64,000 nt of DNA, from positions 186,001 through 250,000 of the forward strand of contig NZ_RAPQ01000008.1 of NCBI RefSeq assembly GCF_003610555.1, given 5' to 3'. The notes beneath the pieces were generated by a model. It was not told the origin of the DNA. It saw nothing but the letters and a program-made list of their open reading frames with translations, and ran no database searches. Position 1 is the stretch's first letter; each line of letters opens with the position of its first letter. The DNA is from Marinifilum flexuosum. GTDB lineage: Bacteria > Bacteroidota > Bacteroidia > Bacteroidales > Marinifilaceae. A program made the translations under genes and the position numbers. Below, in pieces: positions 34,229-43,803 of the stretch.

Positions 34229-35173
34229 ATGAAATTCACAATACTTGAACCAATAGGAATGACCGCCTGTAAATATGGTCAACTTAAAAAAGAATTTGAA
34301 GAGTTGGGACACGAGTTGGTGTTCTTTGGAGATCGAAATGAGGACGAGCAAGAACTCATCAAACGAGCAGAAGGAGCCGATGCGATTGTAGTCAGCAATA
34401 TTCCAATCACTAAAAATTTTATTGATGCCTGTCCAAATCTTTCCATGATTTCGGTGGCATTTACAGGTGTAGACCACATTGATATGCAAGCTTGCAACGA
34501 GCGAAACATTTTAGTTTCCAATGCGGCCGGGTTTTCTAATGAATCGGTTGCCGAACTTGCCATTGGCATGATTTTGTCGGTATACCGCAAGATAGTTGGT
34601 GGAGATGCAATGACTCGTTTTGGAGGTGATCGTGGAGGATTTTTAGGAACTGAGCTAAATGGAAAAACATTAGGTATTATCGGAGCTGGCGAAATAGGCC
34701 TTAGAGTGGCCGAAATAGCCAAGGTTTTTAATTGTAATGTTCTTGCCTATAGTCGAAGCGAAAAGAGCGTAGAAGGCGTTAAATTCGTCGATAAAGAAAC
34801 TTTATTGAAGGAGTCGGACATTGTTTCATTGCACGTGCCATTAACATCGGAAACAAAAGGCTTAATGGGAAAGGATGAATTCAAACTAATGAAACCAGAA
34901 GCAATTCTGATTAATACAGCTCGCGGACCTGTTGTAGATAGTGATGCATTGTGTTGGGCCCTTGATGAACACGAAATTGCAGGTGCAGCTGTTGATGTTT
35001 ACGAAAAAGAGCCACCATTGGACAAAGAGCACATCTTGTTTACTGCTCCAAATCTAATTATGCTTCCGCACATTGCTTATGCTACCAACGAATCATTCGA
35101 AAAACGAATCGATATCGTGATGGATAACATCAAATTGTGGCTGCAAGGCAAACCTAGAAATATAATGAATTAA
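34229..35173 (+). CDS. D-isomer-specific 2-hydroxyacid dehydrogenase family protein
   Basis: 314 residues. Rossmann site GIIGAGEIGLRVAEIAKVF (GxGxxG), then SLHVPLTSETKGLM, INTARGPVVDSDAL (catalytic Arg), VYEKEPP (catalytic Glu) and MLPHIAYAT (catalytic His). It reduces a 2-oxoacid or oxidises a D-2-hydroxyacid with NAD(H). The substrate could be phosphohydroxypyruvate, glyoxylate/hydroxypyruvate or lactate; no serine-pathway neighbour decides. Monocistronic, with a bidirectional terminator downstream. Confidence 0.9.
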   Translation: MKFTILEPIGMTACKYGQLKKEFEELGHELVFFGDRNEDEQELIKRAEGADAIVVSNIPITKNFIDACPNLSMISVAFTGVDHIDMQACNERNILVSNAAGFSNESVAELAIGMILSVYRKIVGGDAMTRFGGDRGGFLGTELNGKTLGIIGAGEIGLRVAEIAKVFNCNVLAYSRSEKSVEGVKFVDKETLLKESDIVSLHVPLTSETKGLMGKDEFKLMKPEAILINTARGPVVDSDALCWALDEHEIAGAAVDVYEKEPPLDKEHILFTAPNLIMLPHIAYATNESFEKRIDIVMDNIKLWLQGKPRNIMN

Positions 35174-35190
35174 TTAAGGATGAATTAAAA

Positions 35191-35224
35191 AAAGGAGAAA
35201 GTAGTAACAGACACTTTCTCCTTT
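35191..35224. terminator. Bidirectional terminator
   Basis: Perfect 12-bp stem AAAGGAGAAAGT/ACTTTCTCCTTT between the convergent dehydrogenase and TapB-like genes; A- and T-rich on both sides. Confidence 0.8.
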
Positions 35225-35238
35225 ATATTTTGAACTTT

Positions 35239-35940
35239 TTACTTTATAATCTTCACCAACTGTGTAATTCCGGTTAACTTTCCTTTCTTGTTGTAGGATT
35301 CACTTCGAATGGTTCCTATATCTTTCGAAATCCACATTACATTACGGATGGTAACATTTACAAAGCCAGTTTTACTCTGAACCTCCTCAGAAAGTTTGTA
35401 GCACTTAAAATTACCTGCTGGGGTATCCATATTTTCTAAAGCTTCAACTTTTCGATTCACGATATTGGTGGTCATATTCATGTTCATTACTCCACCTTCA
35501 ATCGAAATGGTAATTGAACCATCTTTTAGTGATTGTCCAGGCTTTAAATTTGGGGGATACATCAAATCATCCGTGGTAATTTTGACCTCCATATTCTGGA
35601 AAGCCTCCATTTGTTTTTGGTTTAGGTACTGATCCATATCAATGTAAAATTCATTGCCTTTACAGCGGAATGTAATGGTGTCCGACAGAATAACTTTGTC
35701 TTTTGAATTTTTATCCATCGTGTTTTGCAACATGGAGTAAATGGTTTCACCACCTTTATTTTTAATCGATAGTAGTTTTTGGGTATACGAGCCTAGTACT
35801 TTTCCTTTTTGATTAGTCATTTCATAATGCAACTCGGTTCCTACTGTGTTGGGAATGTAAATGCTGCATTCCTGGGCAAGTACAAGCTTAGAGCTCAAGA
35901 ATAGCATAAGAATCAGATAAAATATCTTTTTCATGATCAT
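35239..35940 (-). CDS. Secreted TapB/DUF3108-like protein
   Basis: 233 residues with a Sec signal (MKKIFYLILMLFLSSKLVLAQ). The mature part is all-beta: YIPNTVGTELHYEMTNQKGKVLGSY, DGSITISIEGGVMNMNMTTNIV, and AGNFKCYKLSEEV, followed by WISKDIGTIRSESYNKKG; this pattern fits the DUF3108-like/TapB family of exported proteins. Function not established. A GTTGCCA-AA-TGGCAAC hairpin (35985-36000) lies upstream. Monocistronic. Confidence 0.7.
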   Translation of the reverse strand: MIMKKIFYLILMLFLSSKLVLAQECSIYIPNTVGTELHYEMTNQKGKVLGSYTQKLLSIKNKGGETIYSMLQNTMDKNSKDKVILSDTITFRCKGNEFYIDMDQYLNQKQMEAFQNMEVKITTDDLMYPPNLKPGQSLKDGSITISIEGGVMNMNMTTNIVNRKVEALENMDTPAGNFKCYKLSEEVQSKTGFVNVTIRNVMWISKDIGTIRSESYNKKGKLTGITQLVKIIK

Positions 35941-36300
35941 TAAATTGTGGCTAAAAGCCGCGGTTTAAAGTGAATTGGTAGCAAGTTGCCAAATGGCAAC
36001 CAAAAGAGTATGTGGGACCTTTTAATTGATTATCTAATTTATCAAATTATGGCTTGTAAGAAAAATAAATTTTAGGAGATTTTAGAAATTTAAGAGTGAT
36101 TGGTCTTTTTTTTAATAAAGCAGTAGCGATTTAGAAAATCTTTGATACTTTTAAGTTTAAATCAAGTAATAATACCGATTATAAATTGTATTCGCCATCT
36201 GTTCATAAAACTTCAAATGTCGAACCAATTATATATCGGCATTTCAATTTAATATTTCATAGCTTCTCTATAGCTTACTCTGAAATTTAAATGGTATAAT
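35941..36300. other. Divergent gap between TapB-like and globin genes
   Basis: 360 bp, AT-rich, no convincing ORF. It holds a 7-bp hairpin GTTGCCA/TGGCAAC (35985-36000) near the TapB-like start and AT-rich sequence before the globin, where no exact TTTG-N19-TAnnTTTG promoter was seen. Confidence 0.5.
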
Positions 36301-36732
36301 ATGAAACTGGAAATTAAAGAATATCAATTTGGTGAACGTCCACAGGTAACCAGACCAAATAGAGAAATATTAACGATTTTGGGTGAAGAAGGAATCAGAA
36401 AATTAGTAGACGATCATTACAGTCTTTTGCGTGAAAGCGAGATAGGTGCTATGTTTCCTCCCGATGATAAAGAATTTGAAGCAGCCAAGTTGCGCTCATC
36501 AGATTTTTTTATTCAAATTTTAGGAGGACCACAATATTTCAATCAGAACAGGGGAGAACCAATGTTGGTGCGTCGCCACAAGCCATTTAAAATTACGGCC
36601 GAAGGAAGAAAAATCTGGCTTGAATGTTATCAGAAATTGTTACCAGAGCTTGGTCTTTCAGATGAGCTTTTAATGTCTTATTGGAATTATCTGAATGTAT
36701 TTTCAACATGGATGATAAATAACGAAGAATAA
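36301..36732 (+). CDS. Truncated hemoglobin-like globin
   Basis: 143 residues of the 2-over-2 globin type. The segment LVRRHKPFKITAEGRKIWLECY supplies the proximal His (RRH) and the Trp at G8 seen in group II. YFNQNRGEPM precedes it, and IRKLVDDHYSLLRESEIGAMFPP opens the domain. An N-terminal extension of ~20 residues is present. Likely roles are NO or O2 chemistry in the cytoplasm. Monocistronic with a strong terminator. Confidence 0.88.
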   Translation: MKLEIKEYQFGERPQVTRPNREILTILGEEGIRKLVDDHYSLLRESEIGAMFPPDDKEFEAAKLRSSDFFIQILGGPQYFNQNRGEPMLVRRHKPFKITAEGRKIWLECYQKLLPELGLSDELLMSYWNYLNVFSTWMINNEE

Positions 36733-36764
36733 AAAAAGAGATCTGTGTAACAGATCTCTTTTTT
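36732..36764. terminator. Bidirectional terminator
   Basis: Perfect 15-bp stem (36732-36746 with 36750-36764), GTA triloop, poly-A/poly-T outer part; it serves the convergent globin and TM2 genes. Confidence 0.9.
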
Positions 36765-36775
36765 AGTTTTACTAT

Positions 36776-37000
36776 CTAGTTTTTAATATAGCGCCCTTCT
36801 TTATCTTTAAAGCTTCCTACTGCAATGATGATTAAATCAATTAGAGTCCAGATTCCTAATCCACCTAATGTTAATAACATTAATACTCCAGTTCCAATTT
36901 TACCTGCATAAAAACGGTGAACTCCCAGATTTCCTAGGAATAGACACAATAGTATCATCGCAACAAAATTCTTGTCGCTTCTTTCTACAACAACTTCCAT
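36776..37000 (-). CDS. TM2-domain membrane protein
   Basis: 74 residues, two membrane helices (about 12-28 and 38-62) joined by the TM2 signature LGNLGVHRFYAGKIGTGVLM, with GIWTLIDLI in the second helix. The family is widespread and of unclear role. It is a separate unit from queA, which ends in its own terminator just upstream. Confidence 0.9.
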   Translation of the reverse strand: MEVVVERSDKNFVAMILLCLFLGNLGVHRFYAGKIGTGVLMLLTLGGLGIWTLIDLIIIAVGSFKDKEGRYIKN

Positions 37001-37071
37001 AGTTAAATTTTAATTTGTTAAACGGATGTGTAAAATAGTAAAAATTATCACTACTCATGTTAAGACTACAT

Positions 37072-37105
37072 AAAAAAAGCTGATGATTAATCAATCACCA
37101 GCTTT
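37072..37105 (-). terminator. Terminator of the ftsX-queA cluster
   Basis: Stem AAAGCTG.TGATT / AATCA.CAGCTTT; on the minus strand it ends in TTTTTTT. Confidence 0.75.
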
Positions 37106-37127
37106 GCAAATTATTTTATAGATTGTT

Positions 37128-38177
37128 TTAGATGATCAACATTGCATCACCGTAAGTTCCAAATCTGTATTTTTCTTTAATTGCCTCTTCGTAAGCAGCC
37201 ATTACATTGTCGTAACCTCCAAATGCACAAACCATCATCATTAAAGTAGAAAGTGGTAGGTGGAAATTGGTAATCATTCTGTTTGGCACATGGAATTCGT
37301 AAGGTGGGAAAATAAATTTATTTGTCCATCCTTCGAAAGGTTTAAGCGTTCCCATGGTTGATACAGAACTTTCAAGCGTTCTCATAACAGTAGTACCAAC
37401 TGCACAAACATTTTTCTTCTTCTTTTTAGCCAAGTTTACTTTCTCAACAGCTTCATCCTCGATAAAGATCTGCTCAGAATCCATTTTGTGTTTGGTCAAA
37501 TCTTCAACATCAACAGTGCGGAAATTACCCAAACCAACATGTAGAGTTACCTCTGCAAAATCGATACCTTTAATTTCCAAACGCTTCATTAGCTCACGGC
37601 TAAAGTGCATACCAGCTGTTGGAGCAGCAACTGCACCCTCATGCTTTGCAAAAATAGTTTGGTAGCGCTCTGCATCTTCAGGTTCTACCGAACGATCAAT
37701 GAATTTTGGAAGTGGAGTTTCTCCTAATCCGAAAAGAGTTTTCTTGAATTCATCATATGGTCCATCGTACAAGAAACGAAGTGTTCTACCTCTCGATGTA
37801 GTATTGTCAATTACTTCGGCAACCAACAAATCGTCATCGCCAAAGTATAATTTATTACCAATTCTGATTTTACGAGCCGGATCAACCAAAACATCCCATA
37901 GTCTTTGTTCGCGATTTAATTCGCGTAACAAGAATACTTCAATTTCGGCACCTGTTTTCTCTTTGTTACCATACAAACGAGCAGGAAATACTTTGGTATT
38001 ATTGAACACCATTACATCTTCATCATCGAAATATTCAATTAAATCTTTAAAGATTTTGTGCTCAACTTTACCTGTATCTTTGTGAAGTACCATTAAACGA
38101 GATTCATCTCTGTTATAGGCTGGATGTAAAGCAATAAGTTCTGTAGGTAATTTATACTTAAACTTAGATAACTTCAT
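37128..38177 (-). CDS. queA: tRNA S-adenosylmethionine ribosyltransferase-isomerase QueA
   Basis: 349 residues, full length. Family segments: [20 protein letters not shown] at the N-terminus, [50 protein letters not shown], and the C-terminal [19 protein letters not shown]. It converts preQ1 to epoxyqueuosine in tRNA using SAM. It is the last gene of the minus-strand run ftsX-DUF3098-uppP-truB-queA, a recurring order in Bacteroidota as I recall. Confidence 0.97.
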   Translation of the reverse strand: MKLSKFKYKLPTELIALHPAYNRDESRLMVLHKDTGKVEHKIFKDLIEYFDDEDVMVFNNTKVFPARLYGNKEKTGAEIEVFLLRELNREQRLWDVLVDPARKIRIGNKLYFGDDDLLVAEVIDNTTSRGRTLRFLYDGPYDEFKKTLFGLGETPLPKFIDRSVEPEDAERYQTIFAKHEGAVAAPTAGMHFSRELMKRLEIKGIDFAEVTLHVGLGNFRTVDVEDLTKHKMDSEQIFIEDEAVEKVNLAKKKKKNVCAVGTTVMRTLESSVSTMGTLKPFEGWTNKFIFPPYEFHVPNRMITNFHLPLSTLMMMVCAFGGYDNVMAAYEEAIKEKYRFGTYGDAMLII

Positions 38178-38258
38178 AAGGCTGACTGACTTTTAAATAT
38201 ATTTTTTTGTTACTGCAAAAAGCGAAGCTTTCCTTTTTACGAAAAAGTTGCAAGATAG

Positions 38259-38963
38259 TTATAAATTTTCTAAGAATTTTATAAAATCTTCAATTTCAAT
38301 AGCATCGTCGATTTTGAAATCGCCGATTTGAGTACGTTGCAGAGCTGTTAAGTGAGCACCGCTATTTAAAGCTTGACCAATGTCTCGTGCTAAAGCTCTG
38401 ATATAGGTTCCTTTACTGCAAACCACTCTAATATTTAGAACATTTTCTTCAAATTCAAGAACTTCGATTTCATCGATCACCAAAGTTTTCTTCTTGATTT
38501 CAACCTCCTGACCTTTTCGAGCATATTCATAAGCACGTTTACCGTTAACCTTAACTGCCGAATAATCTGGTGGTCGTTGTTCAATACTTCCAATAAAACC
38601 TTTTAATGTTTTATCAACCAGTTCACGAGTAATGTGTTCTGTTGGATATTCCTGATCGATTTCTGTTTCCAAATCGAAGGAAGGAGTGGTTGCTCCCAAT
38701 TGCAAAGTGGCAATGTATTCTTTCACCTGTGATTGATAAGTATCAATCTTTTTGGTGTATTTTCCAACGCATACTATCATCAATCCGGTAGCCAAAGGAT
38801 CCAATGTTCCTGCATGACCAACCTTAATTTTTTTCACACGAAGCATGTGTTTGACTTTGAACTTTACCTTGTTCACCAAATCAAACGAAGTCCATTTGTA
38901 TGGCTTATTCAGCAGAATAAAAGCCCCTTGTTGAAAGTCATTATCGGTTTCGAATCGAATCAT
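38259..38963 (-). CDS. truB: tRNA pseudouridine(55) synthase TruB
   Basis: 234 residues from the ATG at 38963 (MIRFETDNDF); a TTG at 39008 would overlap uppP and is rejected. The catalytic Asp is in KVGHAGTLDPLATG, preceded by LLNKPYKWTSFDLV; KGFIGSIEQRPPDYSAVKVNGKRAYEYAR (here in part) and SKGTYIRALARDIG follow. It isomerises U55 in the T-loop. The PUA tail is short, as in many Bacteroidota. It lies in the ftsX-queA cluster with short gaps (82 bp to queA, 25 bp from uppP). Confidence 0.95.
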   Translation of the reverse strand: MIRFETDNDFQQGAFILLNKPYKWTSFDLVNKVKFKVKHMLRVKKIKVGHAGTLDPLATGLMIVCVGKYTKKIDTYQSQVKEYIATLQLGATTPSFDLETEIDQEYPTEHITRELVDKTLKGFIGSIEQRPPDYSAVKVNGKRAYEYARKGQEVEIKKKTLVIDEIEVLEFEENVLNIRVVCSKGTYIRALARDIGQALNSGAHLTALQRTQIGDFKIDDAIEIEDFIKFLENL

Positions 38964-38988
38964 TAGAAGTGATTTGCCATTTTTACAA

Positions 38989-39777
38989 TTAGGCTGCAAA
39001 AATAGCAATTACTCCGATAATCAGGCAATAAATGGCAAAATAGATTAGTTTTCCTTTCTTAACCAGCTTAATCATCCAGCTGCAAGCCAGTAATCCAGAG
39101 ATAAAAGCTGCAAAGAAACCAACAATTAAAGGTGTAACTTCAATGTTGCCTTGAGAGGTAAATTCGCCATTAGCCAGACATAGAATATTTTCTCCAATAA
39201 TTGGAACCAAAACCATTAGGAAAGAGAATTTTGCAATGTCTGCTTTTCTGTTGCCAAGCAGTAATCCTGTTGCAATGGTAGCTCCAGAACGCGAAATACC
39301 AGGTAGAATGGCAAATGTTTGTGCCAAACCAATGATTAAAGCATCTTTGAAGGATATTTCTTTTTCTTTTTGTTTTGCATAGTAGGTAAATCCCAGTAAA
39401 GTTGCTGTTACCAATAGCATACAACCTACCAAAAGCAGGATGCCATTGTTATCGAAAAGTGCTGATACTTCATCCTTAAAGAAAACACCAACAATTCCGA
39501 TTGGAATCATCGATATGGCAATTTTAAAAAGGTATTGGGTAGATTCATTCCATTGGAAATGAAAAACATCCTTAAACAGTGATAGAATATCTTTTCTGAA
39601 AACAATAATGGTACTAAGTACTGTTGCTCCATGAACAATTACAGTAAATGCAAGATTATTTTCAGCGTCCACACCTAAAAGAGCTTTTCCAAGTTCAAGG
39701 TGTCCGCTACTACTAACAGGCAAAAATTCAGTAAGTCCCTGGAGCAATCCAAGAATTAAGGCTTCAATCCAATTCAT
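38989..39777 (-). CDS. uppP: Undecaprenyl-diphosphatase UppP (BacA)
   Basis: 262 residues, about eight membrane helices. The two catalytic motifs are clear: [17 protein letters not shown] (ExxxP...SSSGH) and [14 protein letters not shown]. It recycles undecaprenyl diphosphate to the monophosphate carrier for peptidoglycan and polysaccharide synthesis and confers bacitracin tolerance. Membrane-embedded. Part of the ftsX-queA cluster. Confidence 0.97.
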   Translation of the reverse strand: MNWIEALILGLLQGLTEFLPVSSSGHLELGKALLGVDAENNLAFTVIVHGATVLSTIIVFRKDILSLFKDVFHFQWNESTQYLFKIAISMIPIGIVGVFFKDEVSALFDNNGILLLVGCMLLVTATLLGFTYYAKQKEKEISFKDALIIGLAQTFAILPGISRSGATIATGLLLGNRKADIAKFSFLMVLVPIIGENILCLANGEFTSQGNIEVTPLIVGFFAAFISGLLACSWMIKLVKKGKLIYFAIYCLIIGVIAIFAA

Positions 39778-39832
39778 AAAAATAAGTAGTGTGTTATTCC
39801 GATATTTAGCTCGGAATCAGATAGGTATTACG

Positions 39833-40078
39833 CTATTTGTCTTCTTTTGGTTTCTTCATAATGGCATAAATTTCGAAAGCAAATCCGAACAATACCACCA
39901 ATGGAGCAAGCGTAATTCTTCTGAAACTGAAAATGCTTTCGTCGAATACATTAGGATCATCAGATCCTCCACCCATCATAAGCAAAAATCCAATAATGAT
40001 AATTACAAAACCAATCAGAAGAAGTTTGTAGTTCTCTTTGCCAAGAGCGAAGCCTGGTTTGTTATCTTGTTTGTTCAT
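39833..40078 (-). CDS. DUF3098 small membrane protein
   Basis: 81 residues with two helices (LLLIGFVIIIIGFLLMMGG and RITLAPLVVLFGFAFEIYAI). The short GGGSDDPNVFDESIFSFRR linker between them is typical of DUF3098, a family I know mainly from Bacteroidota located between ftsX and uppP, as here. A role in envelope biogenesis is guessed from position only. Confidence 0.88.
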   Translation of the reverse strand: MNKQDNKPGFALGKENYKLLLIGFVIIIIGFLLMMGGGSDDPNVFDESIFSFRRITLAPLVVLFGFAFEIYAIMKKPKEDK

Positions 40079-40179
40079 GTTTTCAAAATTTATCCGTGTT
40101 CGGAAATCAATGCCAAATTTACAATAAATTTTACTGAATTAGCATTTAAAATGTCTTAAGTTTTGTTAACTCCTAATCT

Positions 40180-41052
40180 TTAGTACAATGATCTTGACTC
40201 TAATCGCAAATACTTATTCACCGCAAATAAGGTAGAAATCCAGGTGATGAATAAACCTGTTAAAATAATCAGTAAAAATAAAACTCCTACCAGTTCGGTA
40301 TTGTTAAAAGTAATTACTTGTCTGAGTTCTTGCTGTGAAAGGTATATAACACCAGAAAGCATTGCATTGGCAATTAATGCGCCTAAAAATCCGTGAAGAA
40401 GTCCTTTGCCTATAAATGGTTTACGAATAAAACCTCTTGTGGCACCAACCAATTGCATGGTGTTTATAATTAAGCGCTGTGAGTAGATTGACAATCGTAT
40501 TGTGTTGTTGATTAGTGTAAACGAAATAATAAATAAAATGGCACTAAAGCCCAAAAGGATTAAACTGATTCTTTTTACGTTATCGTTTACCAAATGAACC
40601 AATGATTTTTGATAGTAAACCTCTTGTACTTGCGAGTATCTGGTGAAATCTTTTTCGATTACAGCAATGCTATCAGGGTTGGCATACTCGGCATAAAGTT
40701 TTACGTCTATTGTAGCTTGCAGTGGATTGTAGCCCAAAAAAGAAATAAAATCTTCACCTAATTCTTTCTGTAGCTCTTTTGCTGCAGTTTCTTTGTCAAC
40801 AAACTCGGTTGCTTTTACAAATTCTGTGGCATCAAGATTTTTTTGTAAACGTCTTATTTCTACTTCCTTCACATTGTCTTTTAGAATGATGGAGACTCCA
40901 ATATTTTCTTTCACATAGTTTGAAAGCTGATTTGCATTTAAAATTAGCAAACCCGTTAGTCCCAGCATGAAAAGAACCAGAGAAATACTGATAACTGAAG
41001 TGATATAAGAGGAGCGCAAGCGGCGCTTTGAGCCATTTTCTTTTTGTGCCAT
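40180..41052 (-). CDS. ftsX: Cell division protein FtsX
   Basis: 290 residues: one N-terminal membrane helix (about 18-38), a periplasmic domain of ~110 residues, and three C-terminal helices, the ABC-permease FtsX layout. Segments such as VKENIGVSIILKDNV, GYNPLQATIDVKL and MQLVGATRGFIRKPFIGKGLLHG (short cytoplasmic coupling loop) support this. It works with FtsE to activate peptidoglycan hydrolases at division. ftsE is not in the window. First gene of the minus-strand cluster. Confidence 0.93.
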   Translation of the reverse strand: MAQKENGSKRRLRSSYITSVISISLVLFMLGLTGLLILNANQLSNYVKENIGVSIILKDNVKEVEIRRLQKNLDATEFVKATEFVDKETAAKELQKELGEDFISFLGYNPLQATIDVKLYAEYANPDSIAVIEKDFTRYSQVQEVYYQKSLVHLVNDNVKRISLILLGFSAILFIISFTLINNTIRLSIYSQRLIINTMQLVGATRGFIRKPFIGKGLLHGFLGALIANAMLSGVIYLSQQELRQVITFNNTELVGVLFLLIILTGLFITWISTLFAVNKYLRLESRSLY

Positions 41053-41242
41053 ATGTTAGCTTGTTTTAAACCGATTAGGATCAATCATTAATTGGTCACT
41101 TGCGAAAATACAATTTTTTGATGAAAAGCTTCATGTTACCAGTTACAAGTTTCAAGAGCAAAAAGTGGTTTTGGTAATTGGATGTTTAAGCTTACTCATT
41201 CACAAAATTACACATTCACTCATTCACTCATTCCTTTTTTGT

Positions 41243-41250
41243 TAAATTTG
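41243..41250 (+). promoter_or_regulatory. Possible -7 box (TAAATTTG) for the flippase
   Basis: Matches TAnnTTTG. A transcript from here would start near 41257, which supports the later start codon at 41284. Confidence 0.4.
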
Positions 41251-41283
41251 TGATTGTATCACTACCAAATATACAATTGCACA

Positions 41284-42756
41284 TTGGGAATTATTCGACA
41301 ACAAACCATTAAGGGAAGTTTCGTTTCGTATATCGGAGCGATTTTGGGATTTATAAATACAGGTATATTGTATCCCAGTTTTTTTGCAACCGATCAAATT
41401 GGATTAATTGCCTGGTTGGGTGCGATTACTACAGTTGCAGCACAATTTTCAACTCTTGGCTTTAACAATGTAACAGCCCGTTTGTTTCCTTACTTCCGTA
41501 ACGAGAATGTAAATCACAACGGCTATTTGTTTATTCTGTTTTGGGCTGGTATGGCTGGTTTTGCAATGTCGCTTATTGCTTATTTTATTTTGCAACCTAT
41601 TGCAATCGAAACCTATCAAGATGAATCACCAATGTATTTGAACTACTTGATTTATCTGATTCCATTGGTGTTTTTTACCCTTTTCTATAATTTGTTTGAA
41701 GGGTACAACAGGGTAATGTACGATGCAGTTTCAGGTACATTTTTCAGAGATATTGTTTTTAAAGTACTAAACCTTATTTTCTTGATCCTCTTCACGGTAA
41801 AAGTGATCGATTTTTCTCAGTTTATTTTACTATACGTTCTGGCATATTGCTCTCCAACAGTGTTTTTATTCATTTTACTTTGGGTACGTGGACAAATTTC
41901 TTTTGCATCCAATTTAAAGTTTGTTACGCCAGAACTGCGTAAATCAATGGCAAGTGTTTCCTTATTTGGGATATTGAATGGTTTAAGTGATAAGTTAGCC
42001 AATCAAATTGACAGAATCATGATTGAAGGGTTTATTGGCTTGGGGCCAACGGGGATTTTTGCAACCATGACCAATTTTGGAACATTGGTTTCCATGCCTT
42101 CAAGAAGTTTGAAAAAAATAGCAAGTACTGTAATTGCTGAAGCCTGGAAAAAGAATGATTTGAAAACCATAGCTCAGATATACTCACAAAGCGGATTACA
42201 TCAGTTTATGGTAGGATGCCTGTTGTTTATTGGCATATGGATCAATATCGATAATGTTTTTGAAATTGTATCTCATCGATTTATTGATGGAAAATATGTT
42301 GTATTTTTTATTGGTATCGGGCATGTAATACAGATGGCATCAGGAGTGAGTGGAGTGGTTATTCAATCGTCGCCTTACTATAAAATGCAAGCTGTATTCA
42401 TGACTCTATATGGTCTTCTGGTAATTATTACCAATCTTATCATGATTCCCATATGGGGGATTACAGGAGCAGCAATAGCCTCTGTAACAGCAACTTTGTT
42501 TTTTAACTTATCCAAATATCTGTTTTTACTGAATAAGTATAAATTTCAACCATTTAATTACCGATATTTAATGGTGATATTGGTTGCTGCCACAGCTTAC
42601 TATGCCGGAACACTTTTACCAAAAATGGACTGGTTTGTATTCGATATTGCAATCAGATCATCAATAGTTGGCGGAGTATATCTTTTATTATCTTTTGCCT
42701 TTAAAATATCAGCTGATTTCAACCAGTTTGTTAAAAAGTACATAAAGCTTGGTTAA
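41284..42756 (+). CDS. Polysaccharide/oligosaccharide flippase (Wzx/MOP type)
   Basis: 490 residues from a TTG at 41284, giving MGIIRQQTIKGSFVSYIGA, a start typical of this family; an earlier TTG at 41254 lies on the promoter. About 12-14 membrane helices. The arrangement fits the polysaccharide transport (PST/Wzx-like) part of the MOP superfamily, which moves lipid-linked sugars across the inner membrane. It faces the LpxL-like gene convergently: the two stop codons overlap at TTAA (42753-42756). Confidence 0.82.
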   Translation: MGIIRQQTIKGSFVSYIGAILGFINTGILYPSFFATDQIGLIAWLGAITTVAAQFSTLGFNNVTARLFPYFRNENVNHNGYLFILFWAGMAGFAMSLIAYFILQPIAIETYQDESPMYLNYLIYLIPLVFFTLFYNLFEGYNRVMYDAVSGTFFRDIVFKVLNLIFLILFTVKVIDFSQFILLYVLAYCSPTVFLFILLWVRGQISFASNLKFVTPELRKSMASVSLFGILNGLSDKLANQIDRIMIEGFIGLGPTGIFATMTNFGTLVSMPSRSLKKIASTVIAEAWKKNDLKTIAQIYSQSGLHQFMVGCLLFIGIWINIDNVFEIVSHRFIDGKYVVFFIGIGHVIQMASGVSGVVIQSSPYYKMQAVFMTLYGLLVIITNLIMIPIWGITGAAIASVTATLFFNLSKYLFLLNKYKFQPFNYRYLMVILVAATAYYAGTLLPKMDWFVFDIAIRSSIVGGVYLLLSFAFKISADFNQFVKKYIKLG

Positions 42757-43634
42757 TGACAAATTTCATGATCTTGCTTTTGTAACTTCCATCTTTTGTG
42801 ACTCCATAGCCAGTATTGGGGATTTTGTATGATTTGATCTTCGAGTAATTTGCTATGTTGCTTTGTAATGCTTCCATATTTAGCTTGTTGCGGATTTTCT
42901 TCGATGATTTTTAATTCTACTTCGTAATATCCGCGTTTAACTCTCTCAATATTTAGGAAAACAACTGCATAATCAAAATCAACAGCATATTTTTCTGTAC
43001 CAAACATTACAGCGGTATCCTGATTTAGGAATTTAGTCCAGAATAAGTTTGTCTTGTTGCGTTTGGGACATTGATCACTACCAAATCCTACTAAATAGGT
43101 TTTGTCTTTTTTATCTTCTAAAAATCTTTTTGTCTCTTGCTTAGGAATCAGTTGAAGTCCCGATTTACCTCTGGTTTCTCTAAATTTCCTGTCAAAAAAT
43201 TTGTTTGATAATGGTTTGTAAATTGCACTGGTTTTGTGTTTTAACGATCCGCCAAGTGCAGTAGCAACCATTTCCCAGTTGTTGTAATGCCCAAATGCAA
43301 GCACAATACTTTTCTTTTGTCTATACAATTCATCAATAGCTTCCAGATTTTTTATTCTGCATCGTTTTTGAGCTTCTTCAGCACTTATGCTAAAGCATCT
43401 GATACTTTCCACTATAAAATCACAAAAGAAACGATTAAAATCTCGGGCAATACTTTTGTGTTCCTCATCGCTTTTTTCAGGAAATGAGTTTCGAATGTTA
43501 TTCAAAATCAGATTTTTTCGATATCGAATGACATAATGGTTTAAAACAAAAAGTAGATCCGATATCAGGTACGAAAAACGAAGTGGAAGTAGAGATATTG
43601 GCTTTAGAAATAGGTAATACAATAGTGGTGTCAT
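42753..43634 (-). CDS. LpxL/HtrB-like lipid A acyltransferase family protein
   Basis: 293 residues. The acyltransferase motif is AFGHYNNWEM (HxxxxE), and the FGSDQCPKRN and FGTEKYAVDF stretches correspond to later family motifs. One N-terminal membrane helix (about 10-30) anchors it. Family members transfer acyl chains to lipid A or related lipids. Overlaps the flippase gene by 4 bp at the stop codons. Part of the envelope block by position. Confidence 0.88.
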   Translation of the reverse strand: MTPLLYYLFLKPISLLPLRFSYLISDLLFVLNHYVIRYRKNLILNNIRNSFPEKSDEEHKSIARDFNRFFCDFIVESIRCFSISAEEAQKRCRIKNLEAIDELYRQKKSIVLAFGHYNNWEMVATALGGSLKHKTSAIYKPLSNKFFDRKFRETRGKSGLQLIPKQETKRFLEDKKDKTYLVGFGSDQCPKRNKTNLFWTKFLNQDTAVMFGTEKYAVDFDYAVVFLNIERVKRGYYEVELKIIEENPQQAKYGSITKQHSKLLEDQIIQNPQYWLWSHKRWKLQKQDHEICH

Positions 43635-43803
43635 GCTTAATATATTGGTGGTTCGGCCACAAATATAGAAGCATTCTTCAAATAAGTAGTGTTTTATTCA
43701 ATCTTCTCAATCTTACTCTGATTTGTTATCAAACAATATAATTATTTTCGTTTATTAATGATAAATCACTATTTTTATGCAATAAACCTAACTATCTTTT
43801 TAT

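Noticed and set aside
37354-38085. Plus-strand ORFs opposite queA
   Set aside because: Low-complexity Ser/Thr-rich shadows of queA; no independent start context.
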